From Gemmatimonadaceae bacterium (GTDB lineage: Bacteria; Gemmatimonadota; Gemmatimonadetes; Gemmatimonadales; Gemmatimonadaceae), in the NCBI GenBank assembly GCA_030835125.1, contig JAUQWM010000033.1, positions 161,009 to 225,008 on the forward strand: a stretch of DNA of 64,000 nucleotides, given 5' to 3'. Of the stretch, positions 34,842 to 42,985 are shown in pieces. The position numbers and the translations under genes are program-made. Numbering within the stretch: position 1 is the first letter of the stretch; every line of letters starts with the position of its first letter. The notes under the pieces were generated by a model. That model was not told the DNA's origin, made no database searches, and worked only from the letters and a program-made list of their open reading frames with translations.

Positions 34842-36467
34842 ATGATGCCTGAGCCGCTGGGCTGGCGAGCGCTGGTCCGCGAACGGCTGCGCACCGAGTC
34901 GTTCGACGTCGCCATCATCGGGGGCGGGATCACCGGCGCCGGCATCGCCCGGGACGCCGCGTTGCGCGGGCTCCGCGTCGCGCTCCTGGAAGCGCGGGAT
35001 TTCGGGAGCGGCACGTCGAGCCGGTCGTCGCGGCTGGTCCACGGTGGCGTGCGCTACCTGGAACACGGGCACCTGCACCTGGTGTTCGAGTCGAGCCGCG
35101 AACGACGGACGCTGCTGCGAATCGCGCCTCACCTGGTCCGGCCGCTCCCGTTCACCTGGCCGGTGTACCGCGGCGAACGCGTGTCGAGATTCAGGTTGTC
35201 CGTCGGGCTGGGCCTCTACGACGCACTGGCCATGTTCCGGAACGTCGCCCGGCACGATCGACTGTCGCGTGCGGAGGTGATAGCCCGGGAACCCCACCTG
35301 CGCACGGACGAGCTGGTCGGGGGCGCGCGCTACTTCGACGCGTCCACGGACGACGCGCGCCTGACGCTGGCCAACGTGGTCGCGGCGGTCGAGGGCGGCG
35401 CCGCCGTGCTGAACCATGCGCCGGTAGTCGCGGTGGAGCGCGTGGGCGGCCGTGCCCGCGGCCTGCACGCGACGGACGAGGTGACGGGCCAGCGCCTCAC
35501 CGTCCGCGCGGCGACAATCGTCAACGCGACCGGGCCGTGGTCCGACGATATCCGTGGCCTCGAGGGCCACCTGGAGGGAGCGACGATTTCCGGATCGCGT
35601 GGGGCGCACATCGCCGTTCCGCGGGGCCGGGTCGCGAACCACGACGCGATCACCATGATCCATCCCGCCGATGGTCGGGTCCTCTTCACCCTCCCCGCCG
35701 GCGACCAGGCGATCATCGGGACGACGGAGGTGCCGACACGCCCGGGAGATCGCGACGTGCGTGCCAGCCGCGAGGAGGTCGCGTACCTGCTCGACGCGGC
35801 CAACGCCTACTTTCCCGCGGCTTCGCTGGGCGCGGGGGACGTCGTGGCGGCCTGGGCGGGCATCCGGCCGCTCGCGGCGCAGCTCTCGTCAGGCGACGTG
35901 GGATCCGCATCCCGCGAGCATGCCATCGTGCGCGGACCCGCCGGTGTCATCCACGTGACCGGGGGCAAGCTGACCACCTATCGCGCGATGGCCGAGGAGG
36001 TCGTGAACCTGTTCGCCGGCGCCGAGCGGCGCACGTCCCACACGGCACGCGTCGTCCTGCCAGGCGGGGAACGGCCGCGGGACGCGCTGCTCGAGGAGGC
36101 CGCGTCGGTGATCGCCGGCGACACGCCGCTCCGCGAGCACCTCGTCCGTGCCCATGGCACGCGGTGGCGCGACGTCTGTGCCCTGGCGGAGGCCCGGCCG
36201 GCGCTGCAGGCGCGCCTGTCGGCCGGGCACGCCGTGACCGGCGCCGAACTCGCGTGGGCGGTGACGCGCGAGATGGCAGTCACGTTAGGCGACCTGCTGC
36301 TCCGGCGCACGCACCTGGCCTTCGAGTGCCCGGACCAGGCCCTGTCGCTGGCGCCGGCCGCGGCCGCGGTCGTCGGACCGCTGCTCGGGTGGTCGCCGCC
36401 GGAGCGCGACGCCGCGCTCGCGGCCTATGAGGACGAGGTCAGGCGGGTGTTCGGCGATCCCGGCTAG
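34842..36467 (+). CDS. glpD: FAD-dependent glycerol-3-phosphate dehydrogenase
   Basis: The 541-residue membrane-associated flavoprotein oxidises glycerol 3-phosphate to dihydroxyacetone phosphate and passes electrons to quinone. The FAD-binding Rossmann motif VAIIGGGITGAGIARDAALR is near the N terminus, followed by TSSRSSRLVHGGVRYLEHG, GPWSDDIRG, WAGIRPL and HVTGGKLTTYRAMAEEV, all typical of GlpD/GlpA. The C-terminal domain is complete. Two ATGs are adjacent at the start. It is divergent from fadIJ and converges on greA with a 4-bp overlap of coding ends. Confidence 0.95.
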   Translation: MMPEPLGWRALVRERLRTESFDVAIIGGGITGAGIARDAALRGLRVALLEARDFGSGTSSRSSRLVHGGVRYLEHGHLHLVFESSRERRTLLRIAPHLVRPLPFTWPVYRGERVSRFRLSVGLGLYDALAMFRNVARHDRLSRAEVIAREPHLRTDELVGGARYFDASTDDARLTLANVVAAVEGGAAVLNHAPVVAVERVGGRARGLHATDEVTGQRLTVRAATIVNATGPWSDDIRGLEGHLEGATISGSRGAHIAVPRGRVANHDAITMIHPADGRVLFTLPAGDQAIIGTTEVPTRPGDRDVRASREEVAYLLDAANAYFPAASLGAGDVVAAWAGIRPLAAQLSSGDVGSASREHAIVRGPAGVIHVTGGKLTTYRAMAEEVVNLFAGAERRTSHTARVVLPGGERPRDALLEEAASVIAGDTPLREHLVRAHGTRWRDVCALAEARPALQARLSAGHAVTGAELAWAVTREMAVTLGDLLLRRTHLAFECPDQALSLAPAAAAVVGPLLGWSPPERDAALAAYEDEVRRVFGDPG

Positions 36468-36937
36468 GCGCCGTTCTCGTGGATCGTCTTCAGCTCGATG
36501 ATCCGCAGTCGACGGGTGCGCGAGGGGAGCCTGAGGACGATGTCGTCGCCCACGACCTTGCCGATCAGCGCGCGGCCGATGGGTGACGACATGGTGACAT
36601 GCCCCTCGTCGAAGTTCTCGGAATCGCCGAAGACCAGGTGGTACGTCTCCTGGACGGTCGTTTCCTGGCATACCACCACGACGCGCGACCCGAGGCCGAC
36701 CTTGTCGAGCGGGATCTGGGTGATGTCGATCTGGGACAGCTTCGAGAGGCGCTGGCGCAGCATCTCGAGCCGCGCACGGACGAACTGCTGTCGCTCGAGG
36801 GCGGCCTTGTACTCGCTGTTTTCGCGGAGGTCACCCAGCTCGACCGCTTTGCGGATCTCGTTGGGCAGCACGACGTTCAGCTCGTGGGAGAGCTTCTCCA
36901 CTTCGCCGCCGAGTTTTGCCTTGAGTTCCTCGATCAT
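36464..36937 (-). CDS. greA: Transcript cleavage factor GreA
   Basis: The 157-residue factor rescues backtracked RNA polymerase. The N-terminal coiled coil carries the acidic tip in LGDLRENSEYKAALERQ, and the C-terminal FKBP-like domain has MSSPIGRALIGKVVGDD. The length and motifs are standard. The stop overlaps the glpD stop by 4 bp on the opposite strand. A strong hairpin lies 22 bp upstream of the start (36,959-36,984) and could act on the leader. Confidence 0.95.
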   Translation of the reverse strand: MIEELKAKLGGEVEKLSHELNVVLPNEIRKAVELGDLRENSEYKAALERQQFVRARLEMLRQRLSKLSQIDITQIPLDKVGLGSRVVVVCQETTVQETYHLVFGDSENFDEGHVTMSSPIGRALIGKVVGDDIVLRLPSRTRRLRIIELKTIHENGA

Positions 36938-36958
36938 GATGCGCCCGGGAAAAGCCGA

Positions 36959-36984
36959 GCGCCCGACCCCGCGAGGTCGGGCGC
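36959..36984 (-). terminator. Terminator-like hairpin in the greA leader
   Basis: GCGCCCGACC pairs perfectly with GGTCGGGCGC (10 bp, 6-nt loop). On the minus strand it is followed after 5 nt by TTTT and then the greA start. It might cut short transcripts in the greA leader or stop read-through towards greA. The loose T-run keeps confidence moderate. Confidence 0.55.
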
Positions 36985-37122
36985 TTCCGTGGACTGGAAC
37001 CTAGCCTGCCGTGGAGTCCTTATCAATCACGCCACGCCGCGACGGGTGTCTCGCGTGCGACTCGGCGCGGTGGAGGTCGGCGTGGCTGGCGGACTTACGG
37101 CCGCATGTAGATTACCAACCTG

Positions 37123-38103
37123 ATGCCTGACGGACCTTCCGCCGCCTCGAACGGAGTCCCCCGGAACACCGGCGAGCCACTGGACCTCGACCGGGTCCTG
37201 GCGATTCGCGTGAACCGCAGCGCTGCCGAACGACGCGCCGCGACCATCCCGGCGCGCCGCACGGTCAAGAAGGAGTGGCAGGCGGCGTGGCTGCTGCGCG
37301 CCGTCACGCTCATGGACCTGACGACACTGGCCGGCGATGACACGCCCGGCAACGTCAGGCGCCTGTGCGCGAAGGCGCGTCAACCGCTGCGGCCGGACCT
37401 GGTCGAGGCGCTGCGGGTGGGCGCGCTGGCGCCGACCGTCGCGGCCGTCTGCGTCTACCATCGGTATGTGCCGACTGCCGTCGAGGCCCTGGCCGGCAGC
37501 GGGATCCCGGTTGCCGCGGTGAGCACGGGCTTTCCCGCCGGCCTGTCACCGTTCGGGCAGCGGGTCGACGAGATCCACGCGTCCGTGGCGGCTGGCGCGC
37601 GCGAGATCGACGTGGTGATCACGCGCGCGCACGCGCTCATCGGCGACTGGGCAGCGCTGTACGACGAGGTGCGCGCCTTCAGGTCCGCGTGCGGGACCGC
37701 GCATCTCAAGGTCATCCTGGCGACGGGCGAACTGGCGACGTTGACGACGGTCGCCCGCGCGTCGCTGGTGGCGATGATGGCGGGTGCCGACTTCATCAAG
37801 ACGTCGACGGGCAAGGAAGGCGTGAACGCCACGCTCCCCGTGTCCCTGGCCATGGTCCGCCAGATCCGCGAGTACGCCGAGCGCACCGGGTTCCGGGTGG
37901 GCTACAAACCCGCCGGCGGGATCCGCACCGCCCGCCAGGCCACCGACTACCTGTTGCTGATGAAGGAAGAACTCGGGCGCGACTGGCTCGAGCCGCACCT
38001 GTTCCGCTTCGGCGCCAGCAGCCTGCTGACGGACATCGAGCGCCAGCTCGAGATGTTCGTCACGGGCCGGTATGCTGCCGCCCACCGCCACCCGATGCCC
38101 TGA
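37123..38103 (+). CDS. deoC: Deoxyribose-phosphate aldolase, long (eukaryote-like) form
   Basis: The 326-residue class I aldolase splits 2-deoxyribose 5-phosphate into acetaldehyde and glyceraldehyde 3-phosphate. The Schiff-base Lys is in ADFIKTSTGKEG and the second Lys in GYKPAGGIRT. It is about 70 residues longer than E. coli DeoC and includes an N-terminal extension (AIRVNRSAAERRAATIPARR), matching the longer DERA branch. The next gene, 5 bp downstream, is a double aldehyde dehydrogenase that could oxidise the acetaldehyde. TAGATT lies 12 nt before the ATG without a Shine-Dalgarno, so the mRNA may be nearly leaderless. Confidence 0.93.
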   Translation: MPDGPSAASNGVPRNTGEPLDLDRVLAIRVNRSAAERRAATIPARRTVKKEWQAAWLLRAVTLMDLTTLAGDDTPGNVRRLCAKARQPLRPDLVEALRVGALAPTVAAVCVYHRYVPTAVEALAGSGIPVAAVSTGFPAGLSPFGQRVDEIHASVAAGAREIDVVITRAHALIGDWAALYDEVRAFRSACGTAHLKVILATGELATLTTVARASLVAMMAGADFIKTSTGKEGVNATLPVSLAMVRQIREYAERTGFRVGYKPAGGIRTARQATDYLLLMKEELGRDWLEPHLFRFGASSLLTDIERQLEMFVTGRYAAAHRHPMP

Positions 38104-38108
38104 CGCCC

Positions 38109-40502
38109 ATGGCGACGGTCGCCGAACTCTTCGAGACGATGGAGTACGGACCCGCACCCGAGAGCGACGCTCCGGCGCGGACCTGGCTCGCCCAGCATGA
38201 CGGCGCCTTCGGCCACTTCATCGGCGGGGCCTGGACGAAGCCGGGGAAACGAGCCCGCCCGGCGACGTTCGACGTGATCGACCCCTCCACGGGCCGGAGG
38301 CTCGCCACGGCGACCCAGGGAACCGCGAGCGATGTCGAGGCGGCGGTGGCCGCGGCGCGGAAGGCGTTTCCCGCGTGGAGCCGCCTGACGCCACACCAGC
38401 GTGCCCGGCACCTGTACGCGCTCGCGCGCATGGTGCAGCGCAACGCGCGGCTGTTCGCGGTGCTGGAGTCGATGGACAACGGCAAGCCGATCCGTGAAAC
38501 ACGGGACCTCGACATCCCGCTGGTGGCGCGTCACTTCTACCATCACGCCGGCTGGGCCCAGCTTCGTGACGCCGAGTTTCCCGGCTACCAGCCGGTGGGC
38601 GTCATCGGGCAGATCATCCCGTGGAACTTCCCGCTGCTGATGCTGGCGTGGAAGGTGGCCCCGGCGCTGGCGGCCGGAAACACCGTGGTCCTGAAGCCCG
38701 CCGAGTTCACGCCGCTGAGCGCACTGCTTTTCGCCGAGCTTTCCCACCGCGCGGGACTTCCCCCTGGCGTACTGAACATCGTGACGGGGGACGGTGCCAC
38801 CGGGGCGGCGCTCGTGAACCACCCGGGGGTCGACAAGATCGCCTTCACAGGGTCCACCGAGGTCGGTCGCATCATCCGCAGGGCGACCGCCGGGAGCGGG
38901 AAGAAGCTGTCGCTGGAACTCGGCGGAAAGAGCCCGTTCATCGTCTACGACGACGCGGACCTCGACGGCGTCGTCGAAGGCGTGGTGGACGCGATCTGGT
39001 TCAACCAGGGGCAGGTGTGCTGTGCCGGGTCGCGACTGCTGGTGCAGGAGGGCATCGCCGACCGGTTGTACGCCAAGCTCAGGGCCCGCATGGAGCGCCT
39101 GCGCGTCGGTCCGCCGCTCGACAAGGCGGTGGACATGGGGGCCATCGTCGCCCCGGTGCAACTCGAGCGCATCCGCGAGCTCGTGCGGACCGGGCAGGAC
39201 GAAGGCGCCACGATGTGGCAACCGTCGTGGGCCGTTCCGAAGGAAGGATGCTTCTACCCGCCGACGCTGTTCACCGGCGTGTTTCCGTCGAGCACGATCG
39301 CCCAGGTGGAGATCTTCGGGCCGGTCATGGTGTCGATGACGTTCCGGACGCCTGACGAGTCGGTGGCGCTGGCCAACAACACGCCCTATGGCCTGGCCGC
39401 GTCGATCTGGACCGAGAATATCAACCTCGCCCTCGACATCGCGCCGAAGATCAAGGCCGGCGTCGTGTGGATCAACTCGACGAACCTGTTCGACGCCGCG
39501 TCGGGGTTCGGGGGCTATCGGGAGAGCGGATTCGGGCGGGAAGGCGGACGTGAGGGGATGTGGGAGTACCTGACGCGAGCGCGGGGCGCAAAGCGCAAGC
39601 CGCAAAAGGAACCGCGGGTGACCCCTCCGACCTCCGACCTCGAACCCCGGACCTCGGAGAGCGTGGATCGCACGGCGAAGCTCTTCATCGGTGGGAAACA
39701 GGTGCGGCCGGATTCGGGGTACTCGCGAGTCATCGTCTCCCCGAAGGGCAAGCCGATAGCGGAGGTCGGCGACGGCAACCGCAAGGACATCCGCAATGCC
39801 GTGGAGGCGGCGCACGCCGCGAAAGGGTGGGCACGCAGCAGCGGTCACCTGCGGGCGCAGGTCCTCTACTACATCGGCGAGAACCTCGATGCGAGGCGCG
39901 GCGAGTTCGCGGCGCGCATCGCATCCATGACTGGCGCGTCGACGCGCGACGCCGCGCGCGAAGTCGATGCCAGCGTACGACGGCTGTTCACCTACGCCGC
40001 CTGGGCAGACAAGTGGGATGGTGCGGTGCACAGCGTCCCGATCCGCGGGGTCGCCCTCGCGATGCACGAGCCGATCGGCGTCGCAGGCGTCGGTTGTCCG
40101 TTCGACGCCCCACTGCTCGGATTCATCTCACTGGTCGCGCCCCTGATCGCCACGGGGAATGCGGTCATCGCGATACCCAGCGAGCCGCACCCGCTAGCCG
40201 CGACGGACCTTTACCAGGTCTTCGAGACCTCGGACCTGCCCGCTGGGGTGGTCAACATCGTGACGGGCGCGCGCGATCCCCTGATGAAGGTCCTGGCCGA
40301 GCATGACGACGTCGAGGCGGTGTGGTACTGCGGATCCGCCGACGGGGTGAAGATGGTGGAACTGGCGTCGGCCTCGAACATGAAACGCACCTGGTGTCCG
40401 TCGTCAGGTACCGACTGGCTCGACGACGCCGAGGGAGAGGGCCGGGAGTTCCTCCGTGCAGCGGTCCAGGTGAAGAACATCTGGGTCCCGTATGGGGAGT
40501 GA
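38109..40502 (+). CDS. ALDH16-type double aldehyde dehydrogenase
   Basis: The 797-residue protein contains two ALDH units in tandem. Unit 1 (residues about 30-500) is complete, with IGQIIPWNFPLLMLAWKVAP, FTGSTEVGR, the catalytic Glu in LELGGKSPFIV and the nucleophile in NQGQVCCAGSRL. Unit 2 (about 520-797) has the cofactor-domain signature (HEPIGVAGVGCPFDAPLLGF) but ends at VQVKNIWVPYGE, with no catalytic Cys domain. This is the layout of ALDH16, close to the 802-residue length of the human protein. It starts 5 bp after deoC, so it may convert the acetaldehyde from DeoC to acetate. The linker is encoded by heptamer repeats. Confidence 0.9.
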   Translation: MATVAELFETMEYGPAPESDAPARTWLAQHDGAFGHFIGGAWTKPGKRARPATFDVIDPSTGRRLATATQGTASDVEAAVAAARKAFPAWSRLTPHQRARHLYALARMVQRNARLFAVLESMDNGKPIRETRDLDIPLVARHFYHHAGWAQLRDAEFPGYQPVGVIGQIIPWNFPLLMLAWKVAPALAAGNTVVLKPAEFTPLSALLFAELSHRAGLPPGVLNIVTGDGATGAALVNHPGVDKIAFTGSTEVGRIIRRATAGSGKKLSLELGGKSPFIVYDDADLDGVVEGVVDAIWFNQGQVCCAGSRLLVQEGIADRLYAKLRARMERLRVGPPLDKAVDMGAIVAPVQLERIRELVRTGQDEGATMWQPSWAVPKEGCFYPPTLFTGVFPSSTIAQVEIFGPVMVSMTFRTPDESVALANNTPYGLAASIWTENINLALDIAPKIKAGVVWINSTNLFDAASGFGGYRESGFGREGGREGMWEYLTRARGAKRKPQKEPRVTPPTSDLEPRTSESVDRTAKLFIGGKQVRPDSGYSRVIVSPKGKPIAEVGDGNRKDIRNAVEAAHAAKGWARSSGHLRAQVLYYIGENLDARRGEFAARIASMTGASTRDAAREVDASVRRLFTYAAWADKWDGAVHSVPIRGVALAMHEPIGVAGVGCPFDAPLLGFISLVAPLIATGNAVIAIPSEPHPLAATDLYQVFETSDLPAGVVNIVTGARDPLMKVLAEHDDVEAVWYCGSADGVKMVELASASNMKRTWCPSSGTDWLDDAEGEGREFLRAAVQVKNIWVPYGE
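39626..39658. repeat. Heptamer repeat inside the ALDH16 linker
   Basis: TCCGACC, TCCGACC, TCGAACC, CCGGACC, TCGGA follow in a 7-nt period and encode the linker PTSDLEPRTSE between the two ALDH units. The pattern resembles the intergenic heptamer tracts elsewhere in the window. Confidence 0.8.
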
Positions 40503-40505
40503 CGG

Positions 40506-40535
40506 AGGCTCGAGGCTCGAGGCTCGAGCCTCGAG
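40506..40535. repeat. Heptamer tandem/palindromic repeat between convergent genes
   Basis: AGGCTCG is repeated three times and continues into an inverted copy, giving the palindrome CTCGAGGCTCGAGCCTCGAG. It fills the gap between the ALDH16 stop and the stop of the deoxyhypusine-synthase-like gene and could end transcription from both sides. Confidence 0.85.
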
Positions 40536-41789
40536 TCACGATTTCGACTTCGCGTACTCCTGCTTCAGTGCCTTCATCAGCTTCTCCCGCTGGTCATAGA
40601 GCCGGCGGAGCTTGCGCGGCTTCCGCTTCGCCAGCGCGTACGACGTGAGCACGGGGAGCGCCACGGTCCCGTCCAGGTAGCACACCACCGCGTCAGGCAG
40701 ACGGTCCGGATCGATCTTTCCCCAGCTCACCGCCTCGGCCGGCGTCGCACCCGACAGGCCGCCCGTGTCCGGGCGCGCGTCGGTGACCTGCAGGAAGTAG
40801 TCGTGCCCCTTCTCGTCGATCCCCAGCACTTCCTGGATCTGCGGCTCCGTCTGCAGCGCGAAGTTCTTCGGGCTCCCGCCGCCAAGGATCAGGATCGCGC
40901 TCTTCCCGCCGGCGCGCTTCGCGCCAAGCACGATCGAGGCCGTCTCGTTCACGTCCGCGTTCGGGTCGATCACGCACCGGTTTCCGTCGAGCGTCAGCGC
41001 CGCGACGTTCATGCCGATCGACGAGTCGCCCGGCGACGACGTGTAGATCGGCACACCGCTCTCGTACGCCGCGCCCAGCAGCGACTTGCTGCCGATGCCG
41101 AGCACTCGCTCACGCTCACGCACGTACTTCCCGCACAGCCAGTGGAACTCGGCGCTCGACATCGGGCGCTGGAACTCCTTCCCCTGGACGATCTGGCGGA
41201 AGAAGGCGTCCGTCGACAACAGCACGTCGTAGTCGAAGAAGACGTCGTAGATGCGCACCACGCCTTCCTCGCGCAGCACGATGTCCGATGTCTGCGGATT
41301 CCCCCGGTGCATCGAGAGCCCGAGGCCGAAATGGGTGTCGTGGTACAGGTTCGCCCCGGTCGAGATGATCCAGTCCACGAACCCCGCCTCGATCAGCGGG
41401 ATCACCGCCGCCATGCCCAGCCCGGCCGGGGTCAACGCGCCAGTCATCGTCAGGCCGATCGTCACGTCCTTCTCCAGCATCTTCTCGACCAGGAGCTGGC
41501 AGGCCTCACGCAACCGCGCCGCGTTATACGCGAGGAATGTCCCTTCGACCAGGTCCACCACGCTCTCCGAGCCATCGATGCGCCGGGGGTCGATGGCCGA
41601 ACCGCGAAGGAACCGGCTTCGCTCCCTGGTGACGGGCGCCGCGCCGGCGCGCTCGCGCGCTTCCGCCTGCTGTTTCTGCGCGGCCTTGGGCCCGCCCGCG
41701 GTCGCGTGACTGACGGGCCGCCCCACGCGCGATGCCTTGAGGCCCAGCGCGCGAACCGGCTCTGTCGATTTCTTCGAGGACTTCTTCAT
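40536..41789 (-). CDS. Deoxyhypusine-synthase-like protein
   Basis: The 417-residue protein belongs to the deoxyhypusine synthase family. Features include [53 protein letters not shown], the active-site Lys region [18 protein letters not shown] and [13 protein letters not shown]. In eukaryotes and archaea the enzyme modifies eIF5A. Bacteria lack that substrate, and bacterial members may instead make homospermidine or another polyamine; I cannot tell which. The N terminus is Lys-rich ([11 protein letters not shown]) from the ATG at 41789; the track start is 12 codons upstream. Confidence 0.88.
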   Translation of the reverse strand: MKKSSKKSTEPVRALGLKASRVGRPVSHATAGGPKAAQKQQAEARERAGAAPVTRERSRFLRGSAIDPRRIDGSESVVDLVEGTFLAYNAARLREACQLLVEKMLEKDVTIGLTMTGALTPAGLGMAAVIPLIEAGFVDWIISTGANLYHDTHFGLGLSMHRGNPQTSDIVLREEGVVRIYDVFFDYDVLLSTDAFFRQIVQGKEFQRPMSSAEFHWLCGKYVRERERVLGIGSKSLLGAAYESGVPIYTSSPGDSSIGMNVAALTLDGNRCVIDPNADVNETASIVLGAKRAGGKSAILILGGGSPKNFALQTEPQIQEVLGIDEKGHDYFLQVTDARPDTGGLSGATPAEAVSWGKIDPDRLPDAVVCYLDGTVALPVLTSYALAKRKPRKLRRLYDQREKLMKALKQEYAKSKS

Positions 41790-41908
41790 CGGGTCGGGTT
41801 CCGGAGCGGAGAACGCGGACGACACGGACAGCGACGGATACTACGCTGGGGAGAACCGGGGCGCACATGCCTCTGGCGCAGCCCCGGGGAATCGCCGGTC
41901 GTCGTCAC

Positions 41909-42868
41909 TCAGACATCAGGCTGCCGTCGATGGGACTCGAACGCGGCAATGACCGCGTCGGCCGCCTCACGCGGATCGTCGGTCAGGAGCACCAGGTCCA
42001 TGTCACCGGGGGAGATCTTCCGTTCCCCCAGCGCGCGGGAGTTGAGCCAGCGGACCAGGCCGGCCCAGTAGTGCCGACCGAAGAGGACCACCGGGAACTG
42101 GTTGATCTTCCCGGTCTGGATGAGCGTGAGGGCCTCGAACAATTCGTCGAGCGTGCCGAAGCCGCCCGGGAAGATGATGTACGCGTTCGAGTACTTGATG
42201 AACATCGTCTTCCGGACGAAGAAGTACCGGAAGTGCACCACGGTGTCGACGAACGGGTTCGTGCCCTGCTCGAACGGCAGCTCGATGTTGCAGCCGATCG
42301 AGCGGCCACCGCCGAGCTTGGCGCCCTTGTTGGCCGCTTCCATGATTCCCGGGCCGGCGCCAGTGATGATCGCGTATCCCGCCTGGGCGAGGAGCCGGGA
42401 CGTCTCCTGCGCCGCCTGGTACATCGGGTCATCGGGGCCGGTGCGCGCCGAACCGAAGACGGCGACGCCCTTCTCGACCTTGGCCAGAACATCGAACCCC
42501 TCGATGAACTCACCCATGATCCGGAGCACCCGCCATGGGTCGGTCTGGGTGAAGTCGGCGAGCTGGCGATCGGGTTGCTGGAGGAGCTTGGCGTCCTCGG
42601 TCAGGACCACCGCGTCCCGGATGGAGGTGTCGATGCTCCGGTGCGCGCCGCTTGTCCGCGGTGTGGAACCCTGGGACGGCGGTGTGCGACCGGCGAGAAG
42701 GTGGCCCTCCTCCGTGCGCTGCTTCAGCCACGCGCGGGACTTCTTCTCCGCCTCCGCCCGGCGCTCGGGATCGATCCGGGAGCGATTGCGCCCGCGAGCG
42801 GTCTTCCCGTCAGGTCGGGCGCCGGGGGAGGCGGACTTCGACCCAGTCGGTTGCTTGCGCTTGCTCAT
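41909..42868 (-). CDS. LOG-family protein (cytokinin riboside phosphate phosphoribohydrolase-like)
   Basis: The 319-residue protein has the LOG signature GAGPGIMEAANKGA and PGGFGTLDELFEALTLIQTG, with the Rossmann-like fold around VAVFGSARTGPDDP. Family members hydrolyse nucleoside 5'-monophosphates to base and ribose phosphate. The first 100 residues are a Lys/Arg-rich extension (MSKRKQPTGSKSASPGARPD) outside the usual domain. I use the ATG at 42868; the track ORF starts 140 codons earlier without similarity. It is divergent from the phosphodiesterase gene. Confidence 0.9.
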   Translation of the reverse strand: MSKRKQPTGSKSASPGARPDGKTARGRNRSRIDPERRAEAEKKSRAWLKQRTEEGHLLAGRTPPSQGSTPRTSGAHRSIDTSIRDAVVLTEDAKLLQQPDRQLADFTQTDPWRVLRIMGEFIEGFDVLAKVEKGVAVFGSARTGPDDPMYQAAQETSRLLAQAGYAIITGAGPGIMEAANKGAKLGGGRSIGCNIELPFEQGTNPFVDTVVHFRYFFVRKTMFIKYSNAYIIFPGGFGTLDELFEALTLIQTGKINQFPVVLFGRHYWAGLVRWLNSRALGERKISPGDMDLVLLTDDPREAADAVIAAFESHRRQPDV

Positions 42869-42985
42869 CAGGCGTTCGTTGAGGGAACCGGCCGCCGCGG
42901 CGTGGCGGCGTCCCGGGCGTCCTGCGACGACGGAGTTTAGGCAGTCGATGGTCGCGCGCGCCAGCGAACAGCGCGGGAGCGGAGC

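Noticed and set aside
37365-38108. N-terminal 248 residues of the 1,045-aa ORF that contains ALDH16
   Set aside because: This part lies in another frame of deoC and is Arg/Gly-rich. The ALDH gene starts at 38,109 with a standard N terminus.
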